Source: Terriglobales bacterium (GTDB lineage: Bacteria > Acidobacteriota > Terriglobia > Terriglobales > Acidobacteriaceae). From it: a DNA stretch of 47,500 nt. The position numbers and the translations under genes are program-made. Below, piece by piece: positions 9,794-18,120 of this stretch. The notes under the pieces are model-generated. The model worked only from the letters and a program-made list of their open reading frames with translations. It was not told the origin of the DNA and ran no database searches. Location of the stretch: assembly GCA_035573675.1 (NCBI GenBank), contig DATMAB010000026.1:1-47500 (forward strand), read 5' to 3'. The number at the start of each line of letters is the position of its first letter. The stretch's first letter is position 1.

Positions 9794-10834
9794 GTGGAAC
9801 CCGTTGCCCATTTCCTCACCAACCTGTGCGTGAGCCGCGCCGGCCTGAACCGTACTACGTCGCTGGCCACGGCCATGATGGTGGCCAGCGCCGAGATGCC
9901 CGACATCGACCTGCTGTGGAACCTGGGCGGTCCGGCGGCGGGATTCGGCGCGCACCGCGGCTTCACCCACACGCTGTTGGGCGCCCCACTCGTCGGTGCG
10001 TTGTCGCTGGCCGTGGTGTGGCTCTGGTACCGGCTGCGTTTGCGCCTGAAGCGCCCGCCGCCCACGCCCCCGCGCTGGCGCCGGTTGTTCCTCTACGGAT
10101 GCCTGGGCGGCATCCTTCACATCCTGCTGGACTTCACCAACAGCTACGGCGTTCGCCCCTTCGCGCCGTTCTACGACCGCTGGGTCGCCTGGGACACGGT
10201 CTACATCATCGAGCCGGTGATGCTGGTGATCCTGGTGGCCGGGCTGGTGCTCCCCTCGCTGTTCGCCCTCATCCAGGAGGAAGTAGCCTCGCGGCGCATG
10301 CTTACGCGCGGGCGCGGCGGCGCCGTGTTCGCGCTCATTGCTCTGGTCTTCTTCTGGGGCGTACGCGATTATCAGCACCGCCGGGCCGTGGCCGCGCTCG
10401 AGGCCCGCATCTACCAGGGTGAGGATCCCATCCGCGTCTCCGCCTTTCCCTATCCCGTGAATCCGTTCCTGTGGTACGCGGTGGCGGAGACCCGGGAGTT
10501 CTACGCCTCCATGCACGTCAATTCGTTCACCGCCACCGTTGACCCGGAAGATCGCATGGAGATCCGCTACAAAAGCCAGGACACACCCGTCACCCTGGCC
10601 GCGAAGGACTCCCCTCTGGGCCGCGTGTACATGCACTGGGCGCGCTATCCCATGCTGGAAGTGGAGCCCATCAGCCCCACCGAGGGTGGCGGCTACCTGG
10701 TGCGCTTCTATGACCTGCGCTACGTCTACCCGGAGCCGGGCAGCCGGCGGCCGTTGCAGGCGCTGGTCGAGCTGGACCGCGACCTGCGTGCCGTGGCCGA
10801 GCAGATGAGCGGCCGTCGCAGGCTGCTGCGCTGA
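9794..10834 (+). CDS. Membrane-bound metal-dependent hydrolase (YdjM/DUF457 type)
   Basis: A 346-residue integral membrane protein. The N-terminal half carries the family signature: AEMPDIDLLW followed by GAHRGFTHTLLGAP, where Asp and His residues are probable metal ligands, plus LGGILHILLDFTNSYGVRPFAPFYDRW. Several hydrophobic helices follow (LYGCLGGILHILL, VMLVILVAGLVLP, VFALIALVFFWGV). A ~150-residue hydrophilic C-terminal domain, probably periplasmic, ends the protein. Family members are annotated as hydrolases by motif, with no firm substrate. The GTG start at 9794 lies 21 nt after the lipid kinase stop, so the two are likely co-transcribed; an AGGAG lies rather far upstream. Confidence 0.8.
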   Translation: MEPVAHFLTNLCVSRAGLNRTTSLATAMMVASAEMPDIDLLWNLGGPAAGFGAHRGFTHTLLGAPLVGALSLAVVWLWYRLRLRLKRPPPTPPRWRRLFLYGCLGGILHILLDFTNSYGVRPFAPFYDRWVAWDTVYIIEPVMLVILVAGLVLPSLFALIQEEVASRRMLTRGRGGAVFALIALVFFWGVRDYQHRRAVAALEARIYQGEDPIRVSAFPYPVNPFLWYAVAETREFYASMHVNSFTATVDPEDRMEIRYKSQDTPVTLAAKDSPLGRVYMHWARYPMLEVEPISPTEGGGYLVRFYDLRYVYPEPGSRRPLQALVELDRDLRAVAEQMSGRRRLLR

Positions 10835-10841
10835 AGCCTGC

Positions 10842-10870
10842 TTGACGCTCCTCCGCTCCGCCGCAATAAT
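10842..10870 (+). promoter_or_regulatory. Putative sigma-70 promoter
   Basis: TTGACG (10842-10847), a 17-nt spacer, then AATAAT (10865-10870), five of six matches in each hexamer. It lies immediately after the hydrolase stop and 18 nt before the ATG at 10889. Confidence 0.6.
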
Positions 10871-10888
10871 GGGTTTCCCGAGGTGAAC

Positions 10889-11413
10889 ATGCTCGCTTAC
10901 CTGTTCGTCGCGCTCGCCACCGCCCTGCGCTTCCTGCCGCCCATGCTGAACTTCACGCCGGTAGGCGCGTCGCTGCTCTTCTTTGGAGCGCGCCAGCCAC
11001 GGCGCCGTCTGTGGATCCCGGTGCTCATGCTCGCCGCCTCGGATGTGGTCCTGAACCGCTTCGTGTACGGCTATCCGTTCACCGCCGACCTGCCCATCAC
11101 CTGGGCGTGGTACGCGACCATCCTGCTGTTGGGCGGATTGCTGCGCGAGAACGACCGCCCGCTGCGCCTGGCCGGTGCGGCGCTGGCCACCTCGGTTTCG
11201 TTCTTCCTGGTGAGCAACTTTGCCGTCTGGGCGGTCTGGAACATGTACCCGAAGACGCTCGAAGGACTGCTGGCCTGCTACGCGGCCGCCGTGCCCTTCT
11301 TCCGCAACACGCTGGCCTCAGACCTGGTGTTCACCGTGGTGTTCTTCGGATTGCCCGCGCTGGTGGCTTCCTTTTCGCACTCCCCGCACGAGGATCGTCG
11401 CACCGCCGCGTAG
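10889..11413 (+). CDS. Small integral membrane protein (DUF6580-like)
   Basis: A 174-residue hydrophobic protein with about five predicted helices (LAYLFVALATALRFLPP, VGASLLFFGARQ, IPVLMLAASDVVL, WYATILLLGGLL, AALATSVSFFLVSNFAVWAVW, DLVFTVVFFGLPALV). NFTPVGASLLFFGA and the SNFAVWAVW stretch resemble a widespread uncharacterised membrane family found beside transport or cobalamin-related genes. ATG 10889 is preferred to the GTG at 10883 because CGAGG then falls at normal spacing. It converges with the DedA-like gene 17 nt away. I cannot assign a function. Confidence 0.72.
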   Translation: MLAYLFVALATALRFLPPMLNFTPVGASLLFFGARQPRRRLWIPVLMLAASDVVLNRFVYGYPFTADLPITWAWYATILLLGGLLRENDRPLRLAGAALATSVSFFLVSNFAVWAVWNMYPKTLEGLLACYAAAVPFFRNTLASDLVFTVVFFGLPALVASFSHSPHEDRRTAA

Positions 11414-11430
11414 GCTGCGGAGCAGAAGCG

Positions 11431-12057
11431 TCAGTCCGCCAGTTCCGCAACCGGGGAGCGCCGCAGCCGGTAGTAGAGGATCACCAGCAGGATCACCACT
11501 CCAATCGCGCCCAGCGTGGCTCCGAAGTGATTGCGGAACAGGTCGCCGAGCGTGTGCACCACCCGCTCGCCGAACAGGACCGTCAGAACGGACAGGATCG
11601 TGTAGCGCGCCATGCGCCCGGCGATGATCGCCAGAAGAAACTCTCCCAGTGGCATGCGGAAGACCCCGGCCGCCAGCACGAACAGTTTGAAGGGAGTGGG
11701 AGGCGGGAGCATGGAAGGCAGCATCAGCGCCCAGGCAGGGTGGCGCTCGAAGGAGTTGTGTAGGCTGGCCATGCGTTGCGGGGAGACCCGCTTCGCCAGC
11801 ACCAACTGGCCGCCCTTCCACCCGATGCCGTAGAGGATGGTGCTGCCCAGCGCCGAACCTACGGCCCCCATCACCGGATACAGCCAGAACTGCTGCGGAA
11901 ACTTGTAGACGTAGGCCGCCACCAGCGGGTCCATGGGGATGCCCACGAACGCGGCGTCGGCGAAGGCAATCGTGAACACCGCCCACGAGCCCAGCGGCGC
12001 CATCAGGCCCCACAGGAATGCGGTGTACTTCGCCAGGATGTGCTTGAGGAAATCCAA
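11431..12057 (-). CDS. DedA/VTT-domain membrane protein
   Basis: A 208-residue polytopic protein of the SNARE-associated/VTT (DedA, YqaA) type, implicated in lipid scrambling or envelope homeostasis in other bacteria. Features include FADAAFVGIPMDPLVAAYVYKF, GAVGSALGSTILYGIGWKGG, a re-entrant-like PSMLPPPTPFKLFVLAAGVFRMPLGEFLLAIIAGRMARY and a C-terminal helix (AIGVVILLVILYYRL). The predicted start is a TTG at 12057; the next Met is at residue 18, after conserved-looking sequence. It lies 49 nt downstream of mogA on the same strand and may be the last gene of that operon. Confidence 0.85.
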   Translation of the reverse strand: MDFLKHILAKYTAFLWGLMAPLGSWAVFTIAFADAAFVGIPMDPLVAAYVYKFPQQFWLYPVMGAVGSALGSTILYGIGWKGGQLVLAKRVSPQRMASLHNSFERHPAWALMLPSMLPPPTPFKLFVLAAGVFRMPLGEFLLAIIAGRMARYTILSVLTVLFGERVVHTLGDLFRNHFGATLGAIGVVILLVILYYRLRRSPVAELAD

Positions 12058-12106
12058 ACGGACTGCTTCATTCTACGCGAAAGAATGAGCCCGCGCGCGA
12101 CGGCCT

Positions 12107-12592
12107 CTAGGCGTGGCCGGCGGGATGCGCCGTGTTCCCGGCCAGCAGTTCCAGAGCGTGCGGCAGCAGGTCGATGATGGCGGCCAGCGATTCTGTCGCG
12201 CCCGCCGGGTTGCCGGGCAGATTGATCAGCAGCGACTGGCCGCGCGTGCCGCACAGGCCGCGGCTGAGCGCCGCCATGGGCGTCTTGCGCGCCCCTTCCA
12301 GCCGCATGCGCTCGGCAAGGCCCTCCACCAGGCGGTCGCACACCGCGCGCGTGGCCTCCGGCGTGACGTCGCGCTCGGCCAGACCGGTGCCGCCGGTGGT
12401 GACCACCAGTTGCGCCCGCGCCGCCAGCCGCATCAGCGCGTTTTCGATGGTGGTGCGCTCGTCGGGCGCGATCTCCGTGGCCACGACCTGGAACCCCTTG
12501 CGCCGCAGCGCCTCCGCCACCGCCGGGCCGGAGAGGTCCTGGCGCTCGCCGCGCGCCGCCGAGTCGCTGACCGTGAGCACCGCGGCCGTCAT
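12107..12592 (-). CDS. mogA: Molybdopterin adenylyltransferase (MogA/MoaB family)
   Basis: A 161-residue enzyme of molybdenum-cofactor synthesis that activates molybdopterin by adenylation before molybdate insertion. Motifs: AAVLTVSDSAARGERQDLSGP at the N-terminus, VVTTGGTGLAERDVTPEATRAV (glycine-rich nucleotide loop) and LLINLPGNPAGATESL. MogA and MoaB paralogues are hard to separate by eye; the presence of moaC and moeA supports a Moco role either way. The ATG at 12592 is 1 nt from the TGA of the upstream response-regulator gene, implying tight translational coupling. Confidence 0.88.
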   Translation of the reverse strand: MTAAVLTVSDSAARGERQDLSGPAVAEALRRKGFQVVATEIAPDERTTIENALMRLAARAQLVVTTGGTGLAERDVTPEATRAVCDRLVEGLAERMRLEGARKTPMAALSRGLCGTRGQSLLINLPGNPAGATESLAAIIDLLPHALELLAGNTAHPAGHA

Positions 12593-12593
12593 G

Positions 12594-13340
12594 TCAGGTT
12601 TCGAGGATGTTCTCTTCGGCGTCGCGGTTGGCCTCGTCGATCAGGCGCAGGCCTTCCATTAGCAGGCCCTGGGTGGAGCGGGTGCAGGTCTGCTCCGCGC
12701 TCTTGCCGGTGAAGTCGATGGTGAAGCTGCCGCCCGGCCAGCCCAGCACCTTGTACACGGCGTCGTCGCCCTTCAGCGGTCCGTAGACGGCGTGGTTGAT
12801 CTGGCCGTCGGTGAAGTACATCTCGCAGCGCTCGCCGTCGTTGCTCAGCACCAGCTTGCAGGTCTTGTGGCCCAGCTCCAGCGACTGCAGCAGGTCCATC
12901 ACGTTCATTTGCGCCAGGCTGCCGCGCAGCACGCCTTCGCCCGGCGCTTCCCGCGCCATTTTCTCCAGCGCGATGCGATCGATGGTCTTCTTGATCCGCG
13001 TTGTGGCGTCGCGCAGGAAGAAGGGCTTCTCCACCAGCTCTTCCACCGATTGCAGTCCGCGCAGCTTGTCGGTGATATCAGCTTTGCTGGCCAGCAGGAT
13101 CACCGCCATCTTGGCGGTCGCGGCGCGGCTGCGGATCTTGTCCAGCAGTTGCTGGCCGTCGAGCCCGGGCATGCGAAAGTCGCTGATCAGCAGGTCGGGG
13201 GGCTCGTCGATCACCTTCAGCAGAGCGTCGGCGCCGTCCGTGGAGGTCGAGACGTGGGCCAGCGGGTCCAGCGCCCCGCGCAGCATCTCCAGCACCATCG
13301 GGTTGTCGTCCACCAGGAGGACTTTGACGTTGGCCTGCAT
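12594..13340 (-). CDS. Response regulator with C-terminal DUF4388 (PatA-like) domain
   Basis: A 248-residue protein. The receiver domain (residues ~5-125) has LLVDDNP acidic pocket residues, the phospho-acceptor Asp in LLISDFRMPGLDG and the conserved Lys in VEKPFFL. The C-terminal ~110 residues (VLRGSLAQMNVMDLLQSLELGHKTCKLVLSN ... MYFTDGQINHAVYG) match DUF4388, the effector domain of PatA-type regulators, common in acidobacteria and myxobacteria. There is no DNA-binding domain, so output is probably protein-protein. It sits between moaC (8-nt gap) and mogA (1-nt gap), an unusual place for a signalling protein. Start ATG 13340; GAGGAAAT lies about 13 nt upstream. Confidence 0.88.
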   Translation of the reverse strand: MQANVKVLLVDDNPMVLEMLRGALDPLAHVSTSTDGADALLKVIDEPPDLLISDFRMPGLDGQQLLDKIRSRAATAKMAVILLASKADITDKLRGLQSVEELVEKPFFLRDATTRIKKTIDRIALEKMAREAPGEGVLRGSLAQMNVMDLLQSLELGHKTCKLVLSNDGERCEMYFTDGQINHAVYGPLKGDDAVYKVLGWPGGSFTIDFTGKSAEQTCTRSTQGLLMEGLRLIDEANRDAEENILET

Positions 13341-13348
13341 GGGGTTGG

Positions 13349-13828
13349 CTATTTCCTCGGGCGCGCCCGCCGGTAGTCGCCGCTCTTGCCGCCCGTCTTG
13401 CGCTCCAGCACGACCTGGCGTATCTCGATGCCCTTCTCCAGGGCCTTGCACATGTCGTAGACGGTCAGAGCGGCCACGCTGGCGGCCACCAGCGCTTCCA
13501 TCTCCACGCCGGTAGCCGCCGTAGTGGCCACGCGCGCGGCGATGGAGACGCCATTCTCGCACAGCCGTGTGGTCACATCAACGTGGCTCAACGGCAGCGG
13601 ATGGCACATGGGAATCAGCTCGGCGGTCCGCTTGGCGGCGCTGATGCCCGCAATCCGCGCCACCTCCAGCGGATTCCCCTTGGGATTCCTGGGCAACGCC
13701 TTGAGCACGCGGCGCGACATGGCCACGAAGGCCGTGGCTTCGGCCTCGCGACGCGTGGCCGGCTTGGCCGAGACGTCCACCATGCGCGCCCGCCCCCGCG
13801 TATCGAAATGGGAAAGCTTTTTCGCCAC
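13349..13828 (-). CDS. moaC: Cyclic pyranopterin monophosphate synthase
   Basis: A 159-residue MoaC, which with MoaA converts GTP to cyclic pyranopterin monophosphate in the first stage of molybdenum-cofactor synthesis. The family signatures [20 protein letters not shown] and [28 protein letters not shown] are intact, with the catalytic His and Lys present, and the N-terminus reads [25 protein letters not shown]. The GTG start at 13828 lacks an obvious Shine-Dalgarno. It lies 29 nt after the moeA stop, in the order moeA-moaC-regulator-mogA. No moaA, moaD or moaE is present in the window. Confidence 0.95.
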   Translation of the reverse strand: MAKKLSHFDTRGRARMVDVSAKPATRREAEATAFVAMSRRVLKALPRNPKGNPLEVARIAGISAAKRTAELIPMCHPLPLSHVDVTTRLCENGVSIAARVATTAATGVEMEALVAASVAALTVYDMCKALEKGIEIRQVVLERKTGGKSGDYRRARPRK

Positions 13829-13857
13829 GGAACGAGGAGCGCTATCTTACATCGGGC

Positions 13858-15096
13858 CTAGCGCAGCAGCACCGCGACCATCTCGCCCGCGGCCAACCGC
13901 TCGCGGTCCGGAGGCACCACCAGGAAGCAGTTGGCGCGGGCCGCCGAGGCCAGGTCTCCCGAGCCCTGCCAGAGCACCCGCTCGACTTCCGTCTCCTCGA
14001 TATGACCGGTAAGACGCGCGGGCAGGAACCGCGTGAGACCCGTCCTCACCTTCACTTCCGACTTCAAGCGCGCGCGCAGGAAATGCAGCGGCTCGGGCGC
14101 GGCGCCGGAGAGCGCGTCCACCAGCGGGCGCGCGAACAATTCGAACGTCACCATGGTCGAGATGGGGTTCCCCGGCAGGCCCAGGAAGAACGTGGGGCGC
14201 GCGTTGGGCTGGCGCGCCGCGCGGCCGAACACTACCGGACGCCCGGGCTGGATGAGCGCGCCGGCGAAGAAAATTTCCGCGTCGAATTCGGCCAGCACCT
14301 GCTCCACCAGGTCATAGCGGCCGACCGAAACCCCTCCCGTGATGAGCAGCAGGTCCGCTCCCAGTCCCTGTTGGATGAGCCGCCGCAGGGCCTCGCGCTC
14401 GTCGGGAGCAATGGGCAGCCGCGCCGGGTCGCCGCCCGCCGCCTCCACCTGCGCCGCCAGCGAATAGCTGTTGGAGTTGCGGATCTGGTTGGGACCGGGC
14501 TCGGCCGCCACGTCCACCACTTCATCGCCGGTGGCCAGCAGGGCTACGCGCGGACGGCGAACGACGCGCACTTCCGTTCGTCCGGCCGCCGCCGCGGCGC
14601 CGATCTGCGCATACCCGAGGCGCGTACCGCGCGGAACGAGCACGTCGCCCGCGCGCGCTTCGCTGCCCGCAGGCACCACGTTCTCGCCTGCCGCGGCCGT
14701 GCGCGTCACCTCGACCATGGGGCCTTTGCGCGCCGTGTATTCCACCATGACCACGGCATCGGCGCCCGCAGGAACTGCCGCTCCGGTCATGATCTCGACG
14801 GCTTCTCCAGCGGCGAGCGAAACGAAGCCGGCAGGCGGACCGCCTCCCGCACGGATTTCGCCCACCACGCGCAGGTGCGCCGGCGGCGAGGCCAGGTCGG
14901 CGGCGCGCACCGCAAAGCCATCGCGCGTGGCGCGCGGAAAGGGCGGCAGGTCGCGGTCGCACAGAACGTCCTCGGCCAGCACGCGCCCGCGGCTCTCGGC
15001 CAGCGCCACGGGCTCCACCTCCGCAGGCCGGGCCTCGCGGGCGCGCTCCTCCACCACGCGCCGCGCGTCCGGAAAAGGCAACACAGGGGCGGACAT
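13858..15096 (-). CDS. moeA: Molybdopterin molybdenumtransferase
   Basis: A 412-residue MoeA, which inserts molybdate into adenylated molybdopterin. Motifs include the N-terminal LPPFPRATRDGFAVRAADL, the MPT-binding domain segments VALLATGDEVVD, NSNSYSLAAQVEAAGG and LLITGGVSVGRYDLVEQVL, and LGLPGNPISTMVTFELFARP. The C-terminal domain IV is present. The ATG at 15096 has AGGA 9 nt upstream; the longer in-frame extension is arginine-rich shadow sequence antisense to the next gene. It is the first gene of the Moco operon, divergent from the diguanylate cyclase gene. Confidence 0.95.
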   Translation of the reverse strand: MSAPVLPFPDARRVVEERAREARPAEVEPVALAESRGRVLAEDVLCDRDLPPFPRATRDGFAVRAADLASPPAHLRVVGEIRAGGGPPAGFVSLAAGEAVEIMTGAAVPAGADAVVMVEYTARKGPMVEVTRTAAAGENVVPAGSEARAGDVLVPRGTRLGYAQIGAAAAAGRTEVRVVRRPRVALLATGDEVVDVAAEPGPNQIRNSNSYSLAAQVEAAGGDPARLPIAPDEREALRRLIQQGLGADLLLITGGVSVGRYDLVEQVLAEFDAEIFFAGALIQPGRPVVFGRAARQPNARPTFFLGLPGNPISTMVTFELFARPLVDALSGAAPEPLHFLRARLKSEVKVRTGLTRFLPARLTGHIEETEVERVLWQGSGDLASAARANCFLVVPPDRERLAAGEMVAVLLR

Positions 15097-15174
15097 GACT
15101 TTCGTCCTGCCGGTTATGGTACCAGCGTGCGGCCGTAAGCGCTTTCCGGGCGCGTTTTCCGCAAAACCATGCGG

Positions 15175-15180
15175 TAAAAT
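15175..15180 (+). promoter_or_regulatory. -10 element close to the diguanylate cyclase start
   Basis: TAAAAT lies 11 nt before the ATG at 15192, so the transcript would start about 5 nt before the codon. No convincing -35 is seen. The spacing resembles the leaderless pattern at ligA and queA. Confidence 0.4.
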
Positions 15181-15191
15181 CCGGCTCAGGA

Positions 15192-16673
15192 ATGCAGAAG
15201 ATCGCCATCCTGTACGACGCCAGCCAGGCCGTCCTCTCGACCTTCGAGCTGGATGAGGTGCTGAACCGCATCCTCTCCATCCTGCGCGACTATTTCCAGG
15301 TGCAGAACGCCACCATTTTTTTGCTCGACCCGGCGAGCAACGAGCTGTACGTGCGCGCGCATTTCGGGCGCGCAATCGGCAGTGAAGGCGTCCGGTTGCC
15401 CGTGGGCAAGGGCCTCATCGGCACGGCCGCGCAACTGAAGCGGCCCATCTACGCGCCCGACGTCAGCCAGGACCCGCGCTACGTGAAGGCGATGGAGTCC
15501 ACGCGCTCGGAAGTCGCCATCCCGCTGATGGTGCGCGACGACGTAGTGGGCGTGCTCGATTGCCAGAGCGACCAGCTCGACTTCTTCAGCGCGGAAACGG
15601 TGGACCTGCTGACGCTGTTCTCCACCCAGGCCTCGATCGCCCTGCAGAACGCCCGCCTGTACACGCTGGAACGCAAGCGCTCGACGCAACTGGAGGCCAT
15701 CAACGCCATCGCCCGGGAGACTACCGGCATGCTGGACCTCGACCAGTTGCTGGACAAGGTCTGCTCCATGATCCTGGTTTCGTTCCCGGTGGACGAGGTC
15801 GCGGTGCTGCTGCGCGAGGAGGAAGGCGACCTGGTCATCCGGGCGCAGCAGGGTCGGCTGACGCCGCGCATGCGCATCGGAGGACGCCTGCCCTCGGGCG
15901 CCGGGCTCTGCGGACGGGCGCTGGCCGGCGGACGTCCGGTGGTGGAGAACGACGTCACCACCGTCGAAGGCTACGTGCCGGGATACGCGGAAACCCGCTC
16001 CGAGCTATGTCTGCCTTTGATTTCCTTCGGACAGACGCTGGGCGTGCTGGCGCTGGAGAGCGCGACGCTGAACGCCTTCCAGCCCGGCGACGTGCAGGCG
16101 CTGGAGTCCATGGCCGATATCTGCGCCGGCGCCATCCAGAACGCGCGCTTCTTCGACCGCGTGAAGCAGATGGCCTACCTCGACGGCCTCACCTCCATCT
16201 ACAACCGGCGCTACTTCGAGATGCGCGTGGTGGAGGAGATGGAGCGCGCCAGCCGCTACACCGGGCAGATGGCCGTGATCATGGTCGATATCGACCACTT
16301 CAAGCGGCTGAACGACGAATTCGGCCACCTGCTGGGCGACGAGGTGCTGCGCCAGATCGCCGCCATCTTCACCCAGCAACTGCGCAAGGCCGACGTGGTG
16401 TGCCGATACGGCGGCGAGGAGTTCGCCATCCTGGTGCCGGAAACCACCGGCGAGAAGGCCATGGGCGTGGCGGAGAAGCTGCGCCGCGTGGTCGAGGCTT
16501 GGCCCTTCCCCGGCGTGCCGCGCCCGGTGACCATCAGCGCCGGCGTCGCCGACTATCCCGAGAACGGCACCACCCGCGACGAACTGGTGCGCGCCGCCGA
16601 CGAAGCCCTCTACGCCGCCAAACAGGCCGGAAGAAACCGCGTGATGGCCGCAGTGGGCGTCCGCAAGGGGTAG
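15192..16673 (+). CDS. Diguanylate cyclase with two GAF domains
   Basis: A 493-residue cytoplasmic enzyme predicted to make cyclic di-GMP from two GTP. Two GAF sensor domains (residues ~1-160 and ~170-320; e.g. YFQVQNATIFLLDPASNELYVRA and FPVDEVAVLLREEEGD) precede a GGDEF domain beginning AYLDGLTSIYNRRYF. The active site is GGEEF near residue 407, and the RKAD motif five residues upstream is an intact RxxD inhibitory site, so product feedback is expected. There is no membrane segment, so the signal is likely cytosolic. The start is ATG 15192. It is divergent from moeA and followed after 81 nt by the restriction gene, which has different base composition. Confidence 0.95.
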   Translation: MQKIAILYDASQAVLSTFELDEVLNRILSILRDYFQVQNATIFLLDPASNELYVRAHFGRAIGSEGVRLPVGKGLIGTAAQLKRPIYAPDVSQDPRYVKAMESTRSEVAIPLMVRDDVVGVLDCQSDQLDFFSAETVDLLTLFSTQASIALQNARLYTLERKRSTQLEAINAIARETTGMLDLDQLLDKVCSMILVSFPVDEVAVLLREEEGDLVIRAQQGRLTPRMRIGGRLPSGAGLCGRALAGGRPVVENDVTTVEGYVPGYAETRSELCLPLISFGQTLGVLALESATLNAFQPGDVQALESMADICAGAIQNARFFDRVKQMAYLDGLTSIYNRRYFEMRVVEEMERASRYTGQMAVIMVDIDHFKRLNDEFGHLLGDEVLRQIAAIFTQQLRKADVVCRYGGEEFAILVPETTGEKAMGVAEKLRRVVEAWPFPGVPRPVTISAGVADYPENGTTRDELVRAADEALYAAKQAGRNRVMAAVGVRKG

Positions 16674-16754
16674 GTCGTAGAAACCGCACGGTTACAAGGT
16701 CGGCATTCCCCGGGGCTCTTCACCCCAATAACTCGTGCTATTCTCGCGAGTCAA

Positions 16755-18116
16755 ATGAGAAAGAGCGATCTGCCCTTCGGGAGTGAGTTCTCCCCGAGCC
16801 AGATAGATCTCCGTGAAGTCCTAGAGTTCGCCAAACAGCACGGCGGAGACTGGAAAGCCTTCGAGGCTGCTGTCCGTTCGAAGTATTTCGATGCTCACAT
16901 TGAAACCAGCGCGTACAACCGGGCCAAACTCGCCAATAACACAAAGCTCGGCATGCAGGCCTACGGCATCATTGATGACCAGGCCACCCTAACAACGTTC
17001 GGCCAGGAGCTCTATTCACTCCGACATGACGAAAAAGCACTGTACGAGGCGCTTGCCAGACACATCCTGCGGAATCTGAACGGAGCATCGTTGATTCAGT
17101 GCATTCAGGACATTCAGGCCAGCGGCGAGCCCGTAACCCTGATCAAACTGCGCGAATGGCTCGAAGAGCGTGGAATTCACTTCCCAAGAGGCGGCAAACA
17201 CCCCAGCATCATGCGGCTTTGGCTTGAAAAGGCTGGCGTCTTTTCTGACGGCTATAGGGTCGACGAGTCGCGCTTGCGGAAGATGCTAGGAGTCGCTACG
17301 GAGGACATCGACGTTCTGGCAAGGCTTAGCCTACCCCAGCGATTCTTCCTCAGAACGCTGATCAACCTCGGACCGGATCGAAGCTACCCCTCGAATGAGA
17401 TCGAAAAAGCGGCGACGGCTACGTACGGTCAGAAATACAACGAGAAGGCGCTGGCAAAACAGGTCCTGTATCCGTTAGAGAAGGCGGGATACATAACGCT
17501 CAAGAAGTCCACCCGAGCCAAACCACCGGTCGTCTCCGCAACACCGAAATTGGTTGCAGAAGTTGTCGAACCCCTGCTCCGGCAGCTCGAAATGCGCTTG
17601 CCGGACGACCTGCGTCCGCTTCTCCGCAGACCTTTCTCTGAGATTGTCACGGAGCTCAGTGCCACGGACCGTCATACGAGAGGCTTAGCCCTTGAGGCAT
17701 TAGCGTTCAAGTTAATGCGACTCGTGGACCTTGAGTACCGGGCAACCCGCCTTCGCGGAATAGCCACTGGTGGAGCCGAAGTTGATGTAATCTTCGAATC
17801 GAGTCGTCTGGTGTTCTCTAGATGGCAGGTACAATGTAAAAACACGGCCAGGGTTACTGTTGATGACGTTGCAAAAGAAGTTGGCCTCACCCACTTTCTC
17901 AAGAGCAACGTCGTCGTCGTTGTCAGTACGGGGGAGATCGGGCAAGAGGCCCGTCGCTACGCAAACAAAATCATGCAAGATTCCAACCTCTGCGTGGTCA
18001 TGGTTGATGGCGCAGACATCCGACAGGTTGTAGGTAATTCCTTGAGGATTTTGGATGTGCTCAACAGAGAGGCCAAGCACGCAATGAAGCTGAAGGTCTT
18101 GGAACTTCAGAAATAG
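16755..18116 (+). CDS. Mrr-like PD-(D/E)XK restriction endonuclease
   Basis: A 453-residue probable nuclease. The C-terminal third carries a PD-(D/E)XK fold of the Mrr type: GLALEALAF (Glu near residue 313), GGAEVDVIFE (catalytic Asp near 344) and WQVQCKN (Q-x-K near 358-360), followed by VVVVVSTGEIGQEARRYANKI. The N-terminal two thirds probably hold winged-helix DNA-recognition modules (YGIIDDQATLTTFGQELYSL; QVLYPLEKAGYITLKK) but are not recognisable as a named family. GC content and codon use are visibly lower than in the neighbours. A methyltransferase gene follows after 4 nt, so this is read as the nuclease of a restriction-modification pair. The ATG at 16755 lies 12 nt after a TATTCT hexamer. 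Confidence 0.8.
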   Translation: MRKSDLPFGSEFSPSQIDLREVLEFAKQHGGDWKAFEAAVRSKYFDAHIETSAYNRAKLANNTKLGMQAYGIIDDQATLTTFGQELYSLRHDEKALYEALARHILRNLNGASLIQCIQDIQASGEPVTLIKLREWLEERGIHFPRGGKHPSIMRLWLEKAGVFSDGYRVDESRLRKMLGVATEDIDVLARLSLPQRFFLRTLINLGPDRSYPSNEIEKAATATYGQKYNEKALAKQVLYPLEKAGYITLKKSTRAKPPVVSATPKLVAEVVEPLLRQLEMRLPDDLRPLLRRPFSEIVTELSATDRHTRGLALEALAFKLMRLVDLEYRATRLRGIATGGAEVDVIFESSRLVFSRWQVQCKNTARVTVDDVAKEVGLTHFLKSNVVVVVSTGEIGQEARRYANKIMQDSNLCVVMVDGADIRQVVGNSLRILDVLNREAKHAMKLKVLELQK

Positions 18117-18120
18117 GCAT

